From the NCBI GenBank assembly GCA_963790245.1, contig CAWBNP010000002.1, positions 2,046,001 through 2,110,000 of the forward strand: a DNA stretch of 64,000 nt, written 5' to 3'. Origin of the DNA: JACCVG01 sp963790245 (GTDB lineage: Bacteria; Actinomycetota; Thermoleophilia; Solirubrobacterales; Thermoleophilaceae). Positions 16,855 through 24,198 of the stretch are shown piece after piece (position 1 is the stretch's first letter; every line of letters starts with the position of its first letter). A program made the position numbers and the translations under genes. The notes beneath the pieces were generated by a model. That model did no database searches, was not told the origin of the DNA, and saw only the letters and a list, made by a program, of their open reading frames with translations.

Positions 16855-16872
16855 ATTGACTCGCGAGTCAAT
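16855..16872. promoter_or_regulatory. Perfect 18-bp palindrome, TetR-operator-like
   Basis: ATTGACTCGCGAGTCAAT, a perfect dyad, is located between the divergent hydroxyacyl-CoA dehydrogenase (start 16822) and Ser/Thr kinase (start 16889). The half-sites TTGACT and AGTCAA with a 4-base centre are the same as at 24160-24175. No TetR-family gene is in the window. Confidence 0.6.
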
Positions 16873-16888
16873 CGGGAACGATCCAAGA

Positions 16889-18304
16889 ATGAGTCTGCAG
16901 GCCGACAACCCGATCGAAGGTCGCTACCGGCCGATCCGCCGCCTCGGCGTCGGGGGAAGCGCGGTGGTGCATCTCGCCGAGGACGAGCGGCTGGGCCGCA
17001 AGGTCGCGCTTAAGCGGCTTCATGGCGAGAGCGGGGAGGAGCTGGTGCGGCGCTTCGGGCGTGAGGCGCGCGTCGGCGCATCGCTCAACCACCCGAACAT
17101 CGTCGCGGTCTATGACACGCTCGTCGATGACGAGGGCGTCGTGATCGTCATGGAGTACGTCGAGGGGGAAACGCTCGGCGAAGCGCTCGCACGCGGGCCG
17201 CTCGAGCTGGCGCGGTCGCTCGAGATCCTCACCGCGCTCGCTGCCGCTCTCGATAACGCCCATGCGGCCGGTGTCGTCCACCGCGATGTGAAGCCTGCGA
17301 ACGTCCTGCTCGGCGCCGACGGCTCGGTGAAGCTCGCCGACCTCGGCATCGCGAGCGCGATCGAGGCTACGCGCATCACCAGCGTCGGCACGGTTCTGGG
17401 CACCCCCCAGTACATGTCTCCCGAGCAGCTCGCCGGCGAGCCGACAGGCCCGCACTCGGACATCTATTCCTTTGGCGCGCTTGCCTTCGAGCTCCTCGCC
17501 GGGCGATCGGCGCGAGCTTCGCGCTCGCCGATCGAACTGGCGAACGAGCTCGCCAGCGAGCCCGTCCCGGACCTGCGCGACGCGCGCCCCGAGACGCCCG
17601 CCGGCGCAGCCGAGCTGCTGCGCGCCGCGATGGCCCGCGAGCCGGATCAGCGCCCCGAGTCGGCTGGGCTCGTCGCGGCCGGGCTGCGGCGCGCCTTCGA
17701 GGGTGGGTCGCCAGCCGAATCCGGACTCGCGCCCACCGTCAGCGCGCCTCCCCCGGCGGAAGCACCACCGGCGGCCGGCGCGGCGCCGTCGGCCCGGACG
17801 ATCTCCGGCACCGGGCCCTCACGCCCGCTGGTCGTGCTGGGCGCGCTGGCGGCCTCGGTCGCCGTGATCGCGCTGGCCACCGGGCTGATCGGCGGCCAGG
17901 ACCGAGAGCGTGGAGACGGCCGCTCGGCGGAGCGCGCCGATCGAGACCGCGAGCGGACCGCCGTCGAGCCTGCGCCCGCCACAGCTGAGTCCACTGCGGC
18001 GGCCGAGATCGACCCCGCCCGCGGCGCCGATCTGGACGCGGAGGGCAAGGCGCTGATCGACGCCGGCCGGCCCGAGGAAGCGATCCCGGTGCTCGAGCAG
18101 GCGGTGGCGTCCTTCGATCCCGAGAGCCGTGAGCTCGGGCGCGGCTATGCGCTCTACAACCTCGGCCACGCATTGCGGCTCGCCGAACGCCCGGCCGAGG
18201 CGATTCCCATCCTCGAGCAGCGGCTGGAGATCGATGACCAGCTCCCGACCGTCCGGCGCGAGCTCGAGCTCGCGCGCGACCAGGCCGCCGCTCAGGGCAA
18301 CTGA
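16889..18304 (+). CDS. Membrane-anchored serine/threonine protein kinase (PknB-like) with C-terminal TPR-like region
   Basis: 471 residues from ATG 16889. The Hanks-type kinase domain has the glycine loop LGVGGSAVVHLAE, ATP-binding Lys in VALKRL (residue 42), the catalytic loop HRDVKPANVLL and a metal motif of DLG rather than the common DFG. The activation segment ends TPQYMSPEQL and HSDIYSFGALAFELL follows. A Pro/Ala-rich linker leads to one transmembrane helix (PLVVLGALAASVAVIALATGLIGG). The extracellular part is acidic/Ala-rich and includes a helical repeat (AKALIDAGRPEEAIPVLEQA-like; GYALYNLGHALRLAERPAEA). PASTA repeats are absent, so the sensed ligand differs from classical PknB. Its 3' end overlaps PhzF by 13 bp. 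Confidence 0.9.
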   Translation: MSLQADNPIEGRYRPIRRLGVGGSAVVHLAEDERLGRKVALKRLHGESGEELVRRFGREARVGASLNHPNIVAVYDTLVDDEGVVIVMEYVEGETLGEALARGPLELARSLEILTALAAALDNAHAAGVVHRDVKPANVLLGADGSVKLADLGIASAIEATRITSVGTVLGTPQYMSPEQLAGEPTGPHSDIYSFGALAFELLAGRSARASRSPIELANELASEPVPDLRDARPETPAGAAELLRAAMAREPDQRPESAGLVAAGLRRAFEGGSPAESGLAPTVSAPPPAEAPPAAGAAPSARTISGTGPSRPLVVLGALAASVAVIALATGLIGGQDRERGDGRSAERADRDRERTAVEPAPATAESTAAAEIDPARGADLDAEGKALIDAGRPEEAIPVLEQAVASFDPESRELGRGYALYNLGHALRLAERPAEAIPILEQRLEIDDQLPTVRRELELARDQAAAQGN

Positions 18305-19155
18305 ATCATCCCGTCGACGGCGACGGCGACGTCGCCGCCGACGCGCACGCCATCACCCTCGATGCGGGCCTCGATCGAGCACGGACGGCCGATCTCGGAC
18401 CCCTGCGAGATCTCGATCCGCTCGAGCCGGGCACGTGCGTTCAGGTAAGCGCACAGCGGACCGGCGGCCGAGCCGGTTCCCGGGTCCTCGCCGCCCGGGA
18501 CGAACTGGGAGAACATCCGCGCCCGGACGCGGCCGCTACTCGACATCGGTCCAGACCAGGTAGAGGGTGTCGCAGCCGTGCGGAGCGCCGAACGCCGTGA
18601 TCGCCGAGAGATCGGGCGTCGCCTCGGCGAGCGCCGGAGCGCTCGGCTACGGGGGCGATCAGGTGCACCATCCCGGTCGACACGAACTGGGGAGGCAGCT
18701 CGGCGGTCGGCGAGCCCGCCGTCGAGGCCGGCGAGCGCCATCACCTCGGCAGGGTCGGGCTCGGCACCGAACTGCGCCGGATCCTGGAGCATCGAGGCGT
18801 GCCAGTGACTCGCCGGCTGCGAGACACCGAGACGGGCTGCAGACCGGCTGCCGGTCTGCTGGACGAACTCGGCCCGGTCGAGGCCGCGCTGGCGCGCGAC
18901 AGCAACCGCCGTCCCGAGCGAGGGATGCCCCGCGAACGGGACCTCGCCACCGATCGTGAGGATCCGGTTGCGGTAGTCGGCGCCCTGCTGGTCGGCCGTC
19001 TGGACGAAGGTCGTTTCCGAGAGGTTGGTCTCGCGCGCGACCGCAGCCATCGTCTCGGCGGAGATCGCATCCGCGTCGTGCACGACCGCGAGCGCATTGC
19101 CCGCGAGCGGGCGGTCGCTGAAGACGTCGAGGACGGTGTAGGGGTGAGAGGCCGT
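18292..19155 (-). pseudogene. PhzF-family isomerase/epimerase, broken by about three frame changes
   Basis: The N-terminal part reads HPYTVLDVFSDRPLAGNALA, then SAETMAAVARETNLSETTFV (catalytic Glu) and GGEVPFAGHPSLGTAVAVA. The C-terminal part is SQFVPGGEDPGTGSAAGPLCAYL. Between about 18700 and 18540 the expected middle (LPPQFVSTGMVHLIAP, then LSAITAFGAPHGCDTLYLVW) is spread over other frames, requiring three small indels. There is no ATG/GTG/TTG at the expected start; ACG 19155 sits there and TAACCT (minus strand, 19166-19161) ends 5 bases before it, so a substituted ATG is plausible. No phenazine genes are nearby. PhzF-like proteins are widespread enzymes of mostly unknown substrate. Confidence 0.7.
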
Positions 19156-19178
19156 GGCGCAGGTTATCCTCGGCGCCG

Positions 19179-20321
19179 ATGGACCTGACCCTCTCGCCCG
19201 AGGAAGCCGCCTTCCGCGACGAGCTGCGCACGTGGATCGAGGCCAACAACCCGGGCCGCGAGCCCGAGGGCGACGAGGCGGCGTTCGAGTTTCGGAAGCG
19301 GTGGCAGCGTGAGCTCGACGCCGCGGGCTGGGCCGGGATCTCTTGGCCGAAGGAGTACGGGGGTCGCGGCGCGAGCCTGATCGAGCAGGCGATCTTCAAC
19401 GAGGAGATCGTTCGCTCACAGGCGCCGCCGATGGCCAACGTGCTCGCGCTGGCGATGGGCGGCCCGACGGTGATTGCGCACGGCAACGAGGAGCAGAAGG
19501 AGCGCTACCTGCCGCCGATCCTGTCGGCCGAGGAGATCTGGTGCCAGGGGTTCTCCGAGCCGGATTCGGGTTCTGACCTCGCGTCGCTCAAGACCCGCGC
19601 CGAGAAGACTGACGGCGGCTGGTCGGTCACCGGCCAGAAGGTCTGGACGACCTTCGCCCACCACGCGAAGTGGTGCATGCTCGTCGCGCGCACGGATCGC
19701 GACGTCCCCAAGCACAAGGGTCTCACCTACTTCCTGATGGACATGCAGCAGGACGCGGTCCAGGTTCGGCCGCTGGTCCAGATCACCGGCGAGTCCGAGT
19801 TCAATGAGCTGTTCATCGAGGATGCCTTCATCCCTGATGAGAACGTCGTCGGCGGGGTCGGAAACGGCTGGATGGTCGCGATCACGACGCTGATGCACGA
19901 GCGCGCGACGCTCGCCTTCGGACTCCAGGTGCAGGTTCAGATCGCGCTGCAGCAGCTGCGCGAACTGGTCATCGAGCGTGGTCTCGAGGACGATCCGATC
20001 GTCCGCCAGCGCATCGGCCAGCTGACGATCGAGGCCGAGGTGCTGCGGCTCAACGCCTATCGCGGCCTGACCCAGATCATGAAGACCGGGGTCCCCGGTC
20101 CCGAGGGATCGCTCGGCAAGTGGCAGTGGTCGGAGGTCAACCAGTCGCTGACCGAAGCCGCGCTGGAGATCCGCGGTGCCGAGGCGCCGCTGCTCGAATC
20201 GGACTGGGCCTACCGTTTCCTGCGCGCACGGGCGAACTCGATCGAGGGCGGGACGACCGAGATCCTCAAGAACATCGTCGCCGAGCGGGTGCTCGGCCTG
20301 CCGCGGATGAGTGCCAGGTGA
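19179..20321 (+). CDS. Acyl-CoA dehydrogenase, probable subunit of a two-gene heteromeric enzyme
   Basis: 380 residues. FAD/substrate blocks: WCQGFSEPDSGSDLASLKTRAEK, VTGQKVWTTFAHHAKWCMLVARTD and the C-terminal NSIEGGTTEILKNIVAERVLGLPR. These features match the FadE17/FadE26-like (ChsE) group rather than classical short/medium-chain enzymes; in that group two different gene products form an alpha2-beta2 tetramer. The next gene overlaps the stop by 3 bp and encodes a second, dissimilar acyl-CoA dehydrogenase, as expected for such a pair. TATCCT (19165-19170) ends 8 bases before ATG 19179. The substrate (steroid side chain or branched acyl-CoA) is inferred from family and not established. Confidence 0.88.
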   Translation: MDLTLSPEEAAFRDELRTWIEANNPGREPEGDEAAFEFRKRWQRELDAAGWAGISWPKEYGGRGASLIEQAIFNEEIVRSQAPPMANVLALAMGGPTVIAHGNEEQKERYLPPILSAEEIWCQGFSEPDSGSDLASLKTRAEKTDGGWSVTGQKVWTTFAHHAKWCMLVARTDRDVPKHKGLTYFLMDMQQDAVQVRPLVQITGESEFNELFIEDAFIPDENVVGGVGNGWMVAITTLMHERATLAFGLQVQVQIALQQLRELVIERGLEDDPIVRQRIGQLTIEAEVLRLNAYRGLTQIMKTGVPGPEGSLGKWQWSEVNQSLTEAALEIRGAEAPLLESDWAYRFLRARANSIEGGTTEILKNIVAERVLGLPRMSAR

Positions 20322-21328
20322 ACTTCGACTTCAACGACGACCAGCGCTCGATCAAGGCGACCGCCGCGGAGTTCCTCGCCGCCCGCTTCAAGCCCGACCA
20401 CCTGCGCGAGCTCGCCGAGGCCGGCTCATACGACGACGGCGTCTGGAAGCAGATGTGCGAACTCGGGTGGCCGGGGATCTTCATCCCGGAGGAGCACGGC
20501 GGTCAGGGCCTTGGCCAGGTCGAGCTGGTCGTCTTGATGGAGGAGCTCGGCCGCGTGCTTGCGCCGTCCCCCTTCTTCTCGAACGCCGCCGCCGGGCTCG
20601 TGATTGCTGCCGCGGGCAGCGAGGAGCAGCGCGCGCGCTGGCTGCCGGGGATCGCCTCGGGCGAGGCGCGCGGCGCCATCGGCGAGGTGATCGACGGGCG
20701 CGCGCCGCTTGTCGCCGACGCCGACTCGGCGGAGTTGATCGTGCTGTTGGACGGTGATACGGCGACCGTGCTCGAGGGGCCGCTCGGCGAGCGTGTCGAG
20801 ACGCTCGACTCCACGCGGCGGTTCTCAGCGGTGGACGCCGAAGCCGGCGAGCAGCTGGCGGGCGACCCTGGCCCCGGCCGCGATCGGATCGCCGGCGCGC
20901 TCGCGGCCGAGCTCGTCGGCGTCGCGCAGCGAACGCTCGACATGGCCGTCGACTACGCCAAGGAGCGCAAGCAGTTCGACACGCCGATCGGCGCCTATCA
21001 GGGGGTCTCGCACCGCTGTGCCCAGATGCTGCTCGAGGTGGAGGGTGCCCGCGCCGCGACGTACTACGCGGCATGGGCGGCCGACGCGGAGCCTGCGACG
21101 CTTGCGCTCGCGGCGTCGATGGCCAAAGCGTACGCCTCCGACGCGGGCTGGCGCGTGACCGCCTCCTCGCTTCAGGTGCACGGCGGCATTGGCTTCACCT
21201 GGGAGCACGATCTCCACTTCTTTCTCAAGCGTGCAAAGGTCGACGGCCACCTGTTCGGAACGGCGCGTGAGCACCGCGACCGCGTCGCCGAGCTGTCGGG
21301 CCCCGGCGCAATGGAAGCAACCAGGTAG
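20318..21328 (+). CDS. Acyl-CoA dehydrogenase, second subunit of the heteromeric pair
   Basis: 336 residues; GTG 20318 overlaps the previous stop (GTGA). MNFDFNDDQRSIKATAAEFL is a normal acyl-CoA dehydrogenase N-terminus. WPGIFIPEEHGGQGLGQVEL and VLMEELGRVLAPSPFFSNA follow. The central beta domain is reduced. The C-terminal part is VGVAQRTLDMAVDYAKERKQFDTPIGAYQGVSHRCA and ASSLQVHGGIGFTWEHDLHFFLKRAK. The catalytic Glu-Gly-Thr motif seen in the enzyme at 24199 is not present at the equivalent place. This fits the FadE27/28-like partner that shares an active site with the other subunit. Co-translation with the upstream gene supports a 1:1 complex. Confidence 0.87.
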   Translation: MNFDFNDDQRSIKATAAEFLAARFKPDHLRELAEAGSYDDGVWKQMCELGWPGIFIPEEHGGQGLGQVELVVLMEELGRVLAPSPFFSNAAAGLVIAAAGSEEQRARWLPGIASGEARGAIGEVIDGRAPLVADADSAELIVLLDGDTATVLEGPLGERVETLDSTRRFSAVDAEAGEQLAGDPGPGRDRIAGALAAELVGVAQRTLDMAVDYAKERKQFDTPIGAYQGVSHRCAQMLLEVEGARAATYYAAWAADAEPATLALAASMAKAYASDAGWRVTASSLQVHGGIGFTWEHDLHFFLKRAKVDGHLFGTAREHRDRVAELSGPGAMEATR

Positions 21329-21338
21329 GGAGGATCAG

Positions 21339-21662
21339 ATGGTCATCAGGGGAGTATTGGGCGGAATCATCGGGCTGATCATCACGCTCGTAATCGTGTT
21401 CTTCGTCGTCAAGCCGGCGCTAGACAGCAGCAACGAGCAGATCGATCGCTCGCTGGACATCGTCGAGCAGCAGGTCGATGAATCCAACGAGCAGATCGAC
21501 GAGTCGCAGGCCGTACTCGACGAGGAGCTCGAAAAGGCCGACAAGCAGCTCGACAAGGCCAACAGCGGCGACGCGGCGGTCGACAGCGCCCAGAAGCAGC
21601 TCGACTGCGTCCAGGCCGCCGGTACCGACGTGCAGGCGCTCGCCGCCTGCGGCAGTCCCTGA
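21339..21662 (+). CDS. Small membrane-anchored coiled-coil protein
   Basis: 107 residues from ATG 21339 with AGGGAGG upstream, a strong ribosome site unlike most genes here. One transmembrane helix (VLGGIIGLIITLVIVFFVVKPAL) is followed by a repetitive acidic coiled coil. The period is visible as SNEQIDRSLDIVEQQVDESN, EQIDESQAVLDEELEKADKQLDKA, then a short Cys-containing tail (LDCVQAAGTDVQALAACG). No family is recognised. The 11-residue echo (VDESNEQIDES after DSSNEQIDRS) suggests internal duplication. It ends 8 bp before repeat copy C. Confidence 0.65.
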   Translation: MVIRGVLGGIIGLIITLVIVFFVVKPALDSSNEQIDRSLDIVEQQVDESNEQIDESQAVLDEELEKADKQLDKANSGDAAVDSAQKQLDCVQAAGTDVQALAACGSP

Positions 21663-21669
21663 GGTCGGA

Positions 21670-21735
21670 TCAGACCCCACCGGGTCATGCGCACGCGACC
21701 ATTGGCCCTGAGCGCGAGTTCTCGCGCTCAGGGCC
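21670..21735 (+). repeat. Interspersed double-hairpin repeat, copy C (longest stem)
   Basis: TCAGACCCCACCGGGTC, then ATGCGCACGCGAC as in copies A and B. The second hairpin, 21704-21735, is a perfect 15-bp stem (GGCCCTGAGCGCGAG pairing with its complement) around TT. It lies between convergent genes ending at 21662 and 21746, where it could terminate transcription from both sides. No T-run follows on either strand. Confidence 0.88.
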
Positions 21736-21745
21736 GCGCCTCGGC

Positions 21746-22546
21746 CTAGGGCTGGCCGAGGCGCCCGCCGACGAACTGAGTGACGCCGGCGATCCGCTGC
21801 TCGATCGAGCCGCAGCCGCGCTGCTCGAGCCCGGTCGTCAGCTCATCGCGCCCGAAAATTCGTATTCCGCTGGCGGCGCCGACGAGTCCATCGAGCCGGC
21901 CCAGCAAGGGAAAGGCGGGGCGCGCCGAGGTAAAGATCGCGATCCGCCCGCCGGGTTTCAGCGTCGCGAGCATTCGGTCGATGGCCCCGAATGGATCTTC
22001 GAAGAGGTTCAACGCGGCGAAGCAGCAGACGCCGTCGAAGGAGCCGGGCTCGAACGGCAGCTCCAGCACACTCGCGCGGACGTAGGCGAGCACCCCGTCG
22101 AGCCGCGCGGCGCGGGTGTCGGTCACGGCACGCGCCAGCATCGTTTCTGAGACATCGACCCCCACGACCAGCCCGTCCGATCCGACCGCGCGGGCGAACG
22201 AGCGGCTGAAGTTGCCGGTCCCACACGCGACGTCGAGCACCCGGTCATCGGCCGTCATCGACAGCATCCGGCGCGCGATCACCTGCTCGTCCTCCATGCC
22301 CGGGCCGAACAGCCCTTTTGCGACGCGGCCGAGGCTCGGCCGCCACCACCGCTCGTAGATCGTCGGGACGAGGCTGGTCAGCATCAGGTCCTGCGTGCGG
22401 CCGGTCGAGGCCGGAGGCTCAGCGCCGATCAGGTCGAGGTAGCCATCGCGGATGACCGGGTTGGTCGGCCGCAGCGCGGGCTGGATCAGGTCCAGACAGC
22501 GATCGAGCGCCGGCCCGGCGCCGACGCCCTGGACGGGCGGCGTCAC
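21746..22546 (-). CDS. Class I SAM-dependent methyltransferase
   Basis: 266 residues. Motif I is RVLDVACGTGNFSRSFARAVG, motif II DGLVVGVDVSETMLARAV, then GVLAYVRASVLELPFEPGSFDGVCCFAALNLFEDP (UbiE/Methyltransf_11 pattern), and ATLKPGGRIAIFTSARPAFPLL. The N-terminal 80 residues (helical, with IYERWWRPSLGRVAKGLFGPG) resemble lipid or quinone methyltransferases of actinobacteria. The substrate is unknown. Its start overlaps the upstream 92-residue gene by 4 bp, so the two are co-translated. Repeat copy C follows its stop. Confidence 0.82.
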   Translation of the reverse strand: MTPPVQGVGAGPALDRCLDLIQPALRPTNPVIRDGYLDLIGAEPPASTGRTQDLMLTSLVPTIYERWWRPSLGRVAKGLFGPGMEDEQVIARRMLSMTADDRVLDVACGTGNFSRSFARAVGSDGLVVGVDVSETMLARAVTDTRAARLDGVLAYVRASVLELPFEPGSFDGVCCFAALNLFEDPFGAIDRMLATLKPGGRIAIFTSARPAFPLLGRLDGLVGAASGIRIFGRDELTTGLEQRGCGSIEQRIAGVTQFVGGRLGQP

Positions 22547-22821
22547 TGCGGGTCGGCCGCGCGCCGCAGGCTGGGGAGCGGGCGCTCGCCAGCGCCGGGA
22601 CCGCCCCGGTGCTCCCCGTCGAAGGCGATCTCCTCGAGCCGAGCCATCTCGCGCTCGCCCTCGACCCGGACGTCGTTATCAGCGTCCAGCTGCTCGACGA
22701 GGTTGCGGATCCGGTTGCGGATCTGGAGCGCGAAGTGCGGCGTCGAGGGACCCATCAGCTCGTGCAGGTCTTCGATCGTCGGCTCGCGGCCTGCGCGCTC
22801 GGGTACCTCGTACTCGCTCAT
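22543..22821 (-). CDS. Hypothetical protein, 92 residues, co-translated with a methyltransferase
   Basis: ATG 22821: MSEYEVPERAGREPTIEDLHELMGPSTPHFALQIRNRIRNLV then EQLDADNDVRVEGEREMARLEEIAFDG and a Pro/Gly/Arg-rich tail. It is acidic and helical, with no recognised domain. TAGGCT on the minus strand (22834-22829) ends 7 bases before the start. The 4-bp overlap with the methyltransferase suggests a functional pair. Repeat copy D lies upstream and separates it from the CWB2 lipoprotein gene. Confidence 0.6.
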   Translation of the reverse strand: MSEYEVPERAGREPTIEDLHELMGPSTPHFALQIRNRIRNLVEQLDADNDVRVEGEREMARLEEIAFDGEHRGGPGAGERPLPSLRRAADPQ

Positions 22822-22851
22822 GCGACGAAGCCTACTTGGATGGAGATCGGG

Positions 22852-22912
22852 CTAGCGCGAGAACTCGGGCCCTGGACCAGCGCTGCGTGCGCACGACCCC
22901 GGTGGGGTCTCA
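22852..22912 (-). repeat. Interspersed double-hairpin repeat, copy D (minus orientation)
   Basis: Read on the minus strand it starts TGAGACCCCACCGGGGTC, where TGA (22912-22910) is the stop codon of the CWB2 gene. It continues GTGCGCACGC and GCCCGAGTTCTCGCGC and ends CTAG (22855-22852). Length is 61 bases, like copies A, E and F. Confidence 0.85.
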
Positions 22913-24079
22913 GCGGTCGTTGACATCGACCGGAACGAGCTCGGAGATCTCGTCGAGCCGCGCCTGCGCCGCGCCGGAGATCGCGGCTTCGTCGCCGAGC
23001 ACGAAGACGCTGTTGAAGACGCCCGCGGACGGGTTACCGCTGTAGCCCGGCTGGACGTCGAGCAGGTAGCCGTCGAGCGCCTCCGGCAGGCGCGCGGCCT
23101 CGTCGACCAACAGCAGCGGGGCGAAGACGCCGTTGGCACCGAGGGTCGCGGCCGCGGCGACGTCCATTGGCCGAGTTACCGACGCGACTGTGAAGTTGTG
23201 TCCGGGACGGATGAACCCCCAGCCGAAGCTGCCGCGCGTATGCCGCGCGAATTCGATTGCGTTGGCGACCGGCGTCGGGGCCTCGATCCGCTCGACGCGG
23301 TCGGCGAGACCGCGCAGCTGGCGCTCGACGGCGGGGCCGATAACGGTGTTCGGACCGAGGATGTGGACGTTCGCGTTCTTGTGCTCCTTGAGGGCGGCGA
23401 TCGTTGCCGGGGGCAGGCTGTTGGCTTGCGTGAACAGCACCGCGTGCCCGGAGCGGGCCGCCCATGGCGCCGCCGGCGCGGCCCAGGCGGGCTGCTCTCC
23501 CGAGGCGATGATCACGTGGCCGCTCGGCTCACCGCGCGCGGCGCTCGCGAGCCGGTCGATCGCGGCGGCGCGCGTGTAGGGATCAGCGCCGGTAGCCGTC
23601 TGCGCGAGCAGCCCCTCGGGTGCGGGGACGGCCCCGATCCGGATCACCTTCGCGCCGTCGAGAAGGTCGGAGCCTGTCGGGGCGAGGTCGGCCAGCTCGG
23701 CCGCGGTGACCGCGGGAAGCTGGTCGGCGGCGCTCAGCAGTATCGGTGCACCGACGGGCTCGCCGACCAGTACGGAGGCCGCGATCGCTCCCTGCCAATC
23801 GTTCTCGCCAACGAGCGTGACCGCCGCCGGCCTGGTCGCCGCCGCGGTACCCGGGAAGGCCGCTGCCGCGGCTCCGGCCGCGTCCTCCGTCGGGTTCTCG
23901 CCCGGGATCCGCACGGTGTCCTTGGTCGCGGTCGAAGGTGTGCCCGCGCCGGCCCCGGCCGACGCCCCACCGATGTCCGGACGGGGCGGGGACTCATCGC
24001 GTGCGACCCCGCAGGCGGCGAGTGAGACGGCCAGCAGCAGGCCACAGGCAGCGGTCGAAAAAGGGGCCGGTCCGAGCAC
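22910..24079 (-). CDS. Lipoprotein with cell-wall-binding repeat 2 (CWB2-like) domains
   Basis: 389 residues from GTG 24079. The signal peptide FSTAACGLLLAVSLAACGVA has a lipobox ending at Cys (LAAC). A disordered Pro/Ala/Gly stretch follows. The body contains CWB2-type units: VTLVGENDWQGAIAASVLVGEPVGAPILLS, then KVIRIGAVPAPEGLL and AAIDRLASAARGEPSGHVIIASGEQPAWAAPAAPWAARSGHAVLFTQ, and HILGPNTVIGPAVERQLRGLA. CWB2 modules anchor Firmicutes surface proteins to secondary wall polymers; in high-GC actinobacteria their partner is less clear. TAACGT on the minus strand (24091-24086) ends 6 bases before the start. No S-layer gene is nearby. Confidence 0.75.
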   Translation of the reverse strand: MLGPAPFSTAACGLLLAVSLAACGVARDESPPRPDIGGASAGAGAGTPSTATKDTVRIPGENPTEDAAGAAAAAFPGTAAATRPAAVTLVGENDWQGAIAASVLVGEPVGAPILLSAADQLPAVTAAELADLAPTGSDLLDGAKVIRIGAVPAPEGLLAQTATGADPYTRAAAIDRLASAARGEPSGHVIIASGEQPAWAAPAAPWAARSGHAVLFTQANSLPPATIAALKEHKNANVHILGPNTVIGPAVERQLRGLADRVERIEAPTPVANAIEFARHTRGSFGWGFIRPGHNFTVASVTRPMDVAAAATLGANGVFAPLLLVDEAARLPEALDGYLLDVQPGYSGNPSAGVFNSVFVLGDEAAISGAAQARLDEISELVPVDVNDR

Positions 24080-24159
24080 GCGCCCACGTTAGCGCCGCCC
24101 CTGTCAGCGGGGCGCAGGATCACGTGCGTGACGGCCGCTATCAGGCCCGGTATTCTTTG

Positions 24160-24175
24160 TTGACTGACCAGTCAA
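24160..24175. promoter_or_regulatory. TetR-operator-like dyad upstream of acyl-CoA dehydrogenase
   Basis: TTGACTGACCAGTCAA, with perfect half-sites TTGACTG/CAGTCAA, lies 23 bases before GTG 24199. It has the same TTGACT-N4-AGTCAA pattern as 16856-16871. Confidence 0.6.
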
Positions 24176-24198
24176 TCACGTGCCGATCGGAGACAGCA

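Noticed and set aside
18292..19155. PhzF as part of a phenazine cluster
   Set aside because: No other phz gene in the window; PhzF-like proteins are widespread with unknown roles.
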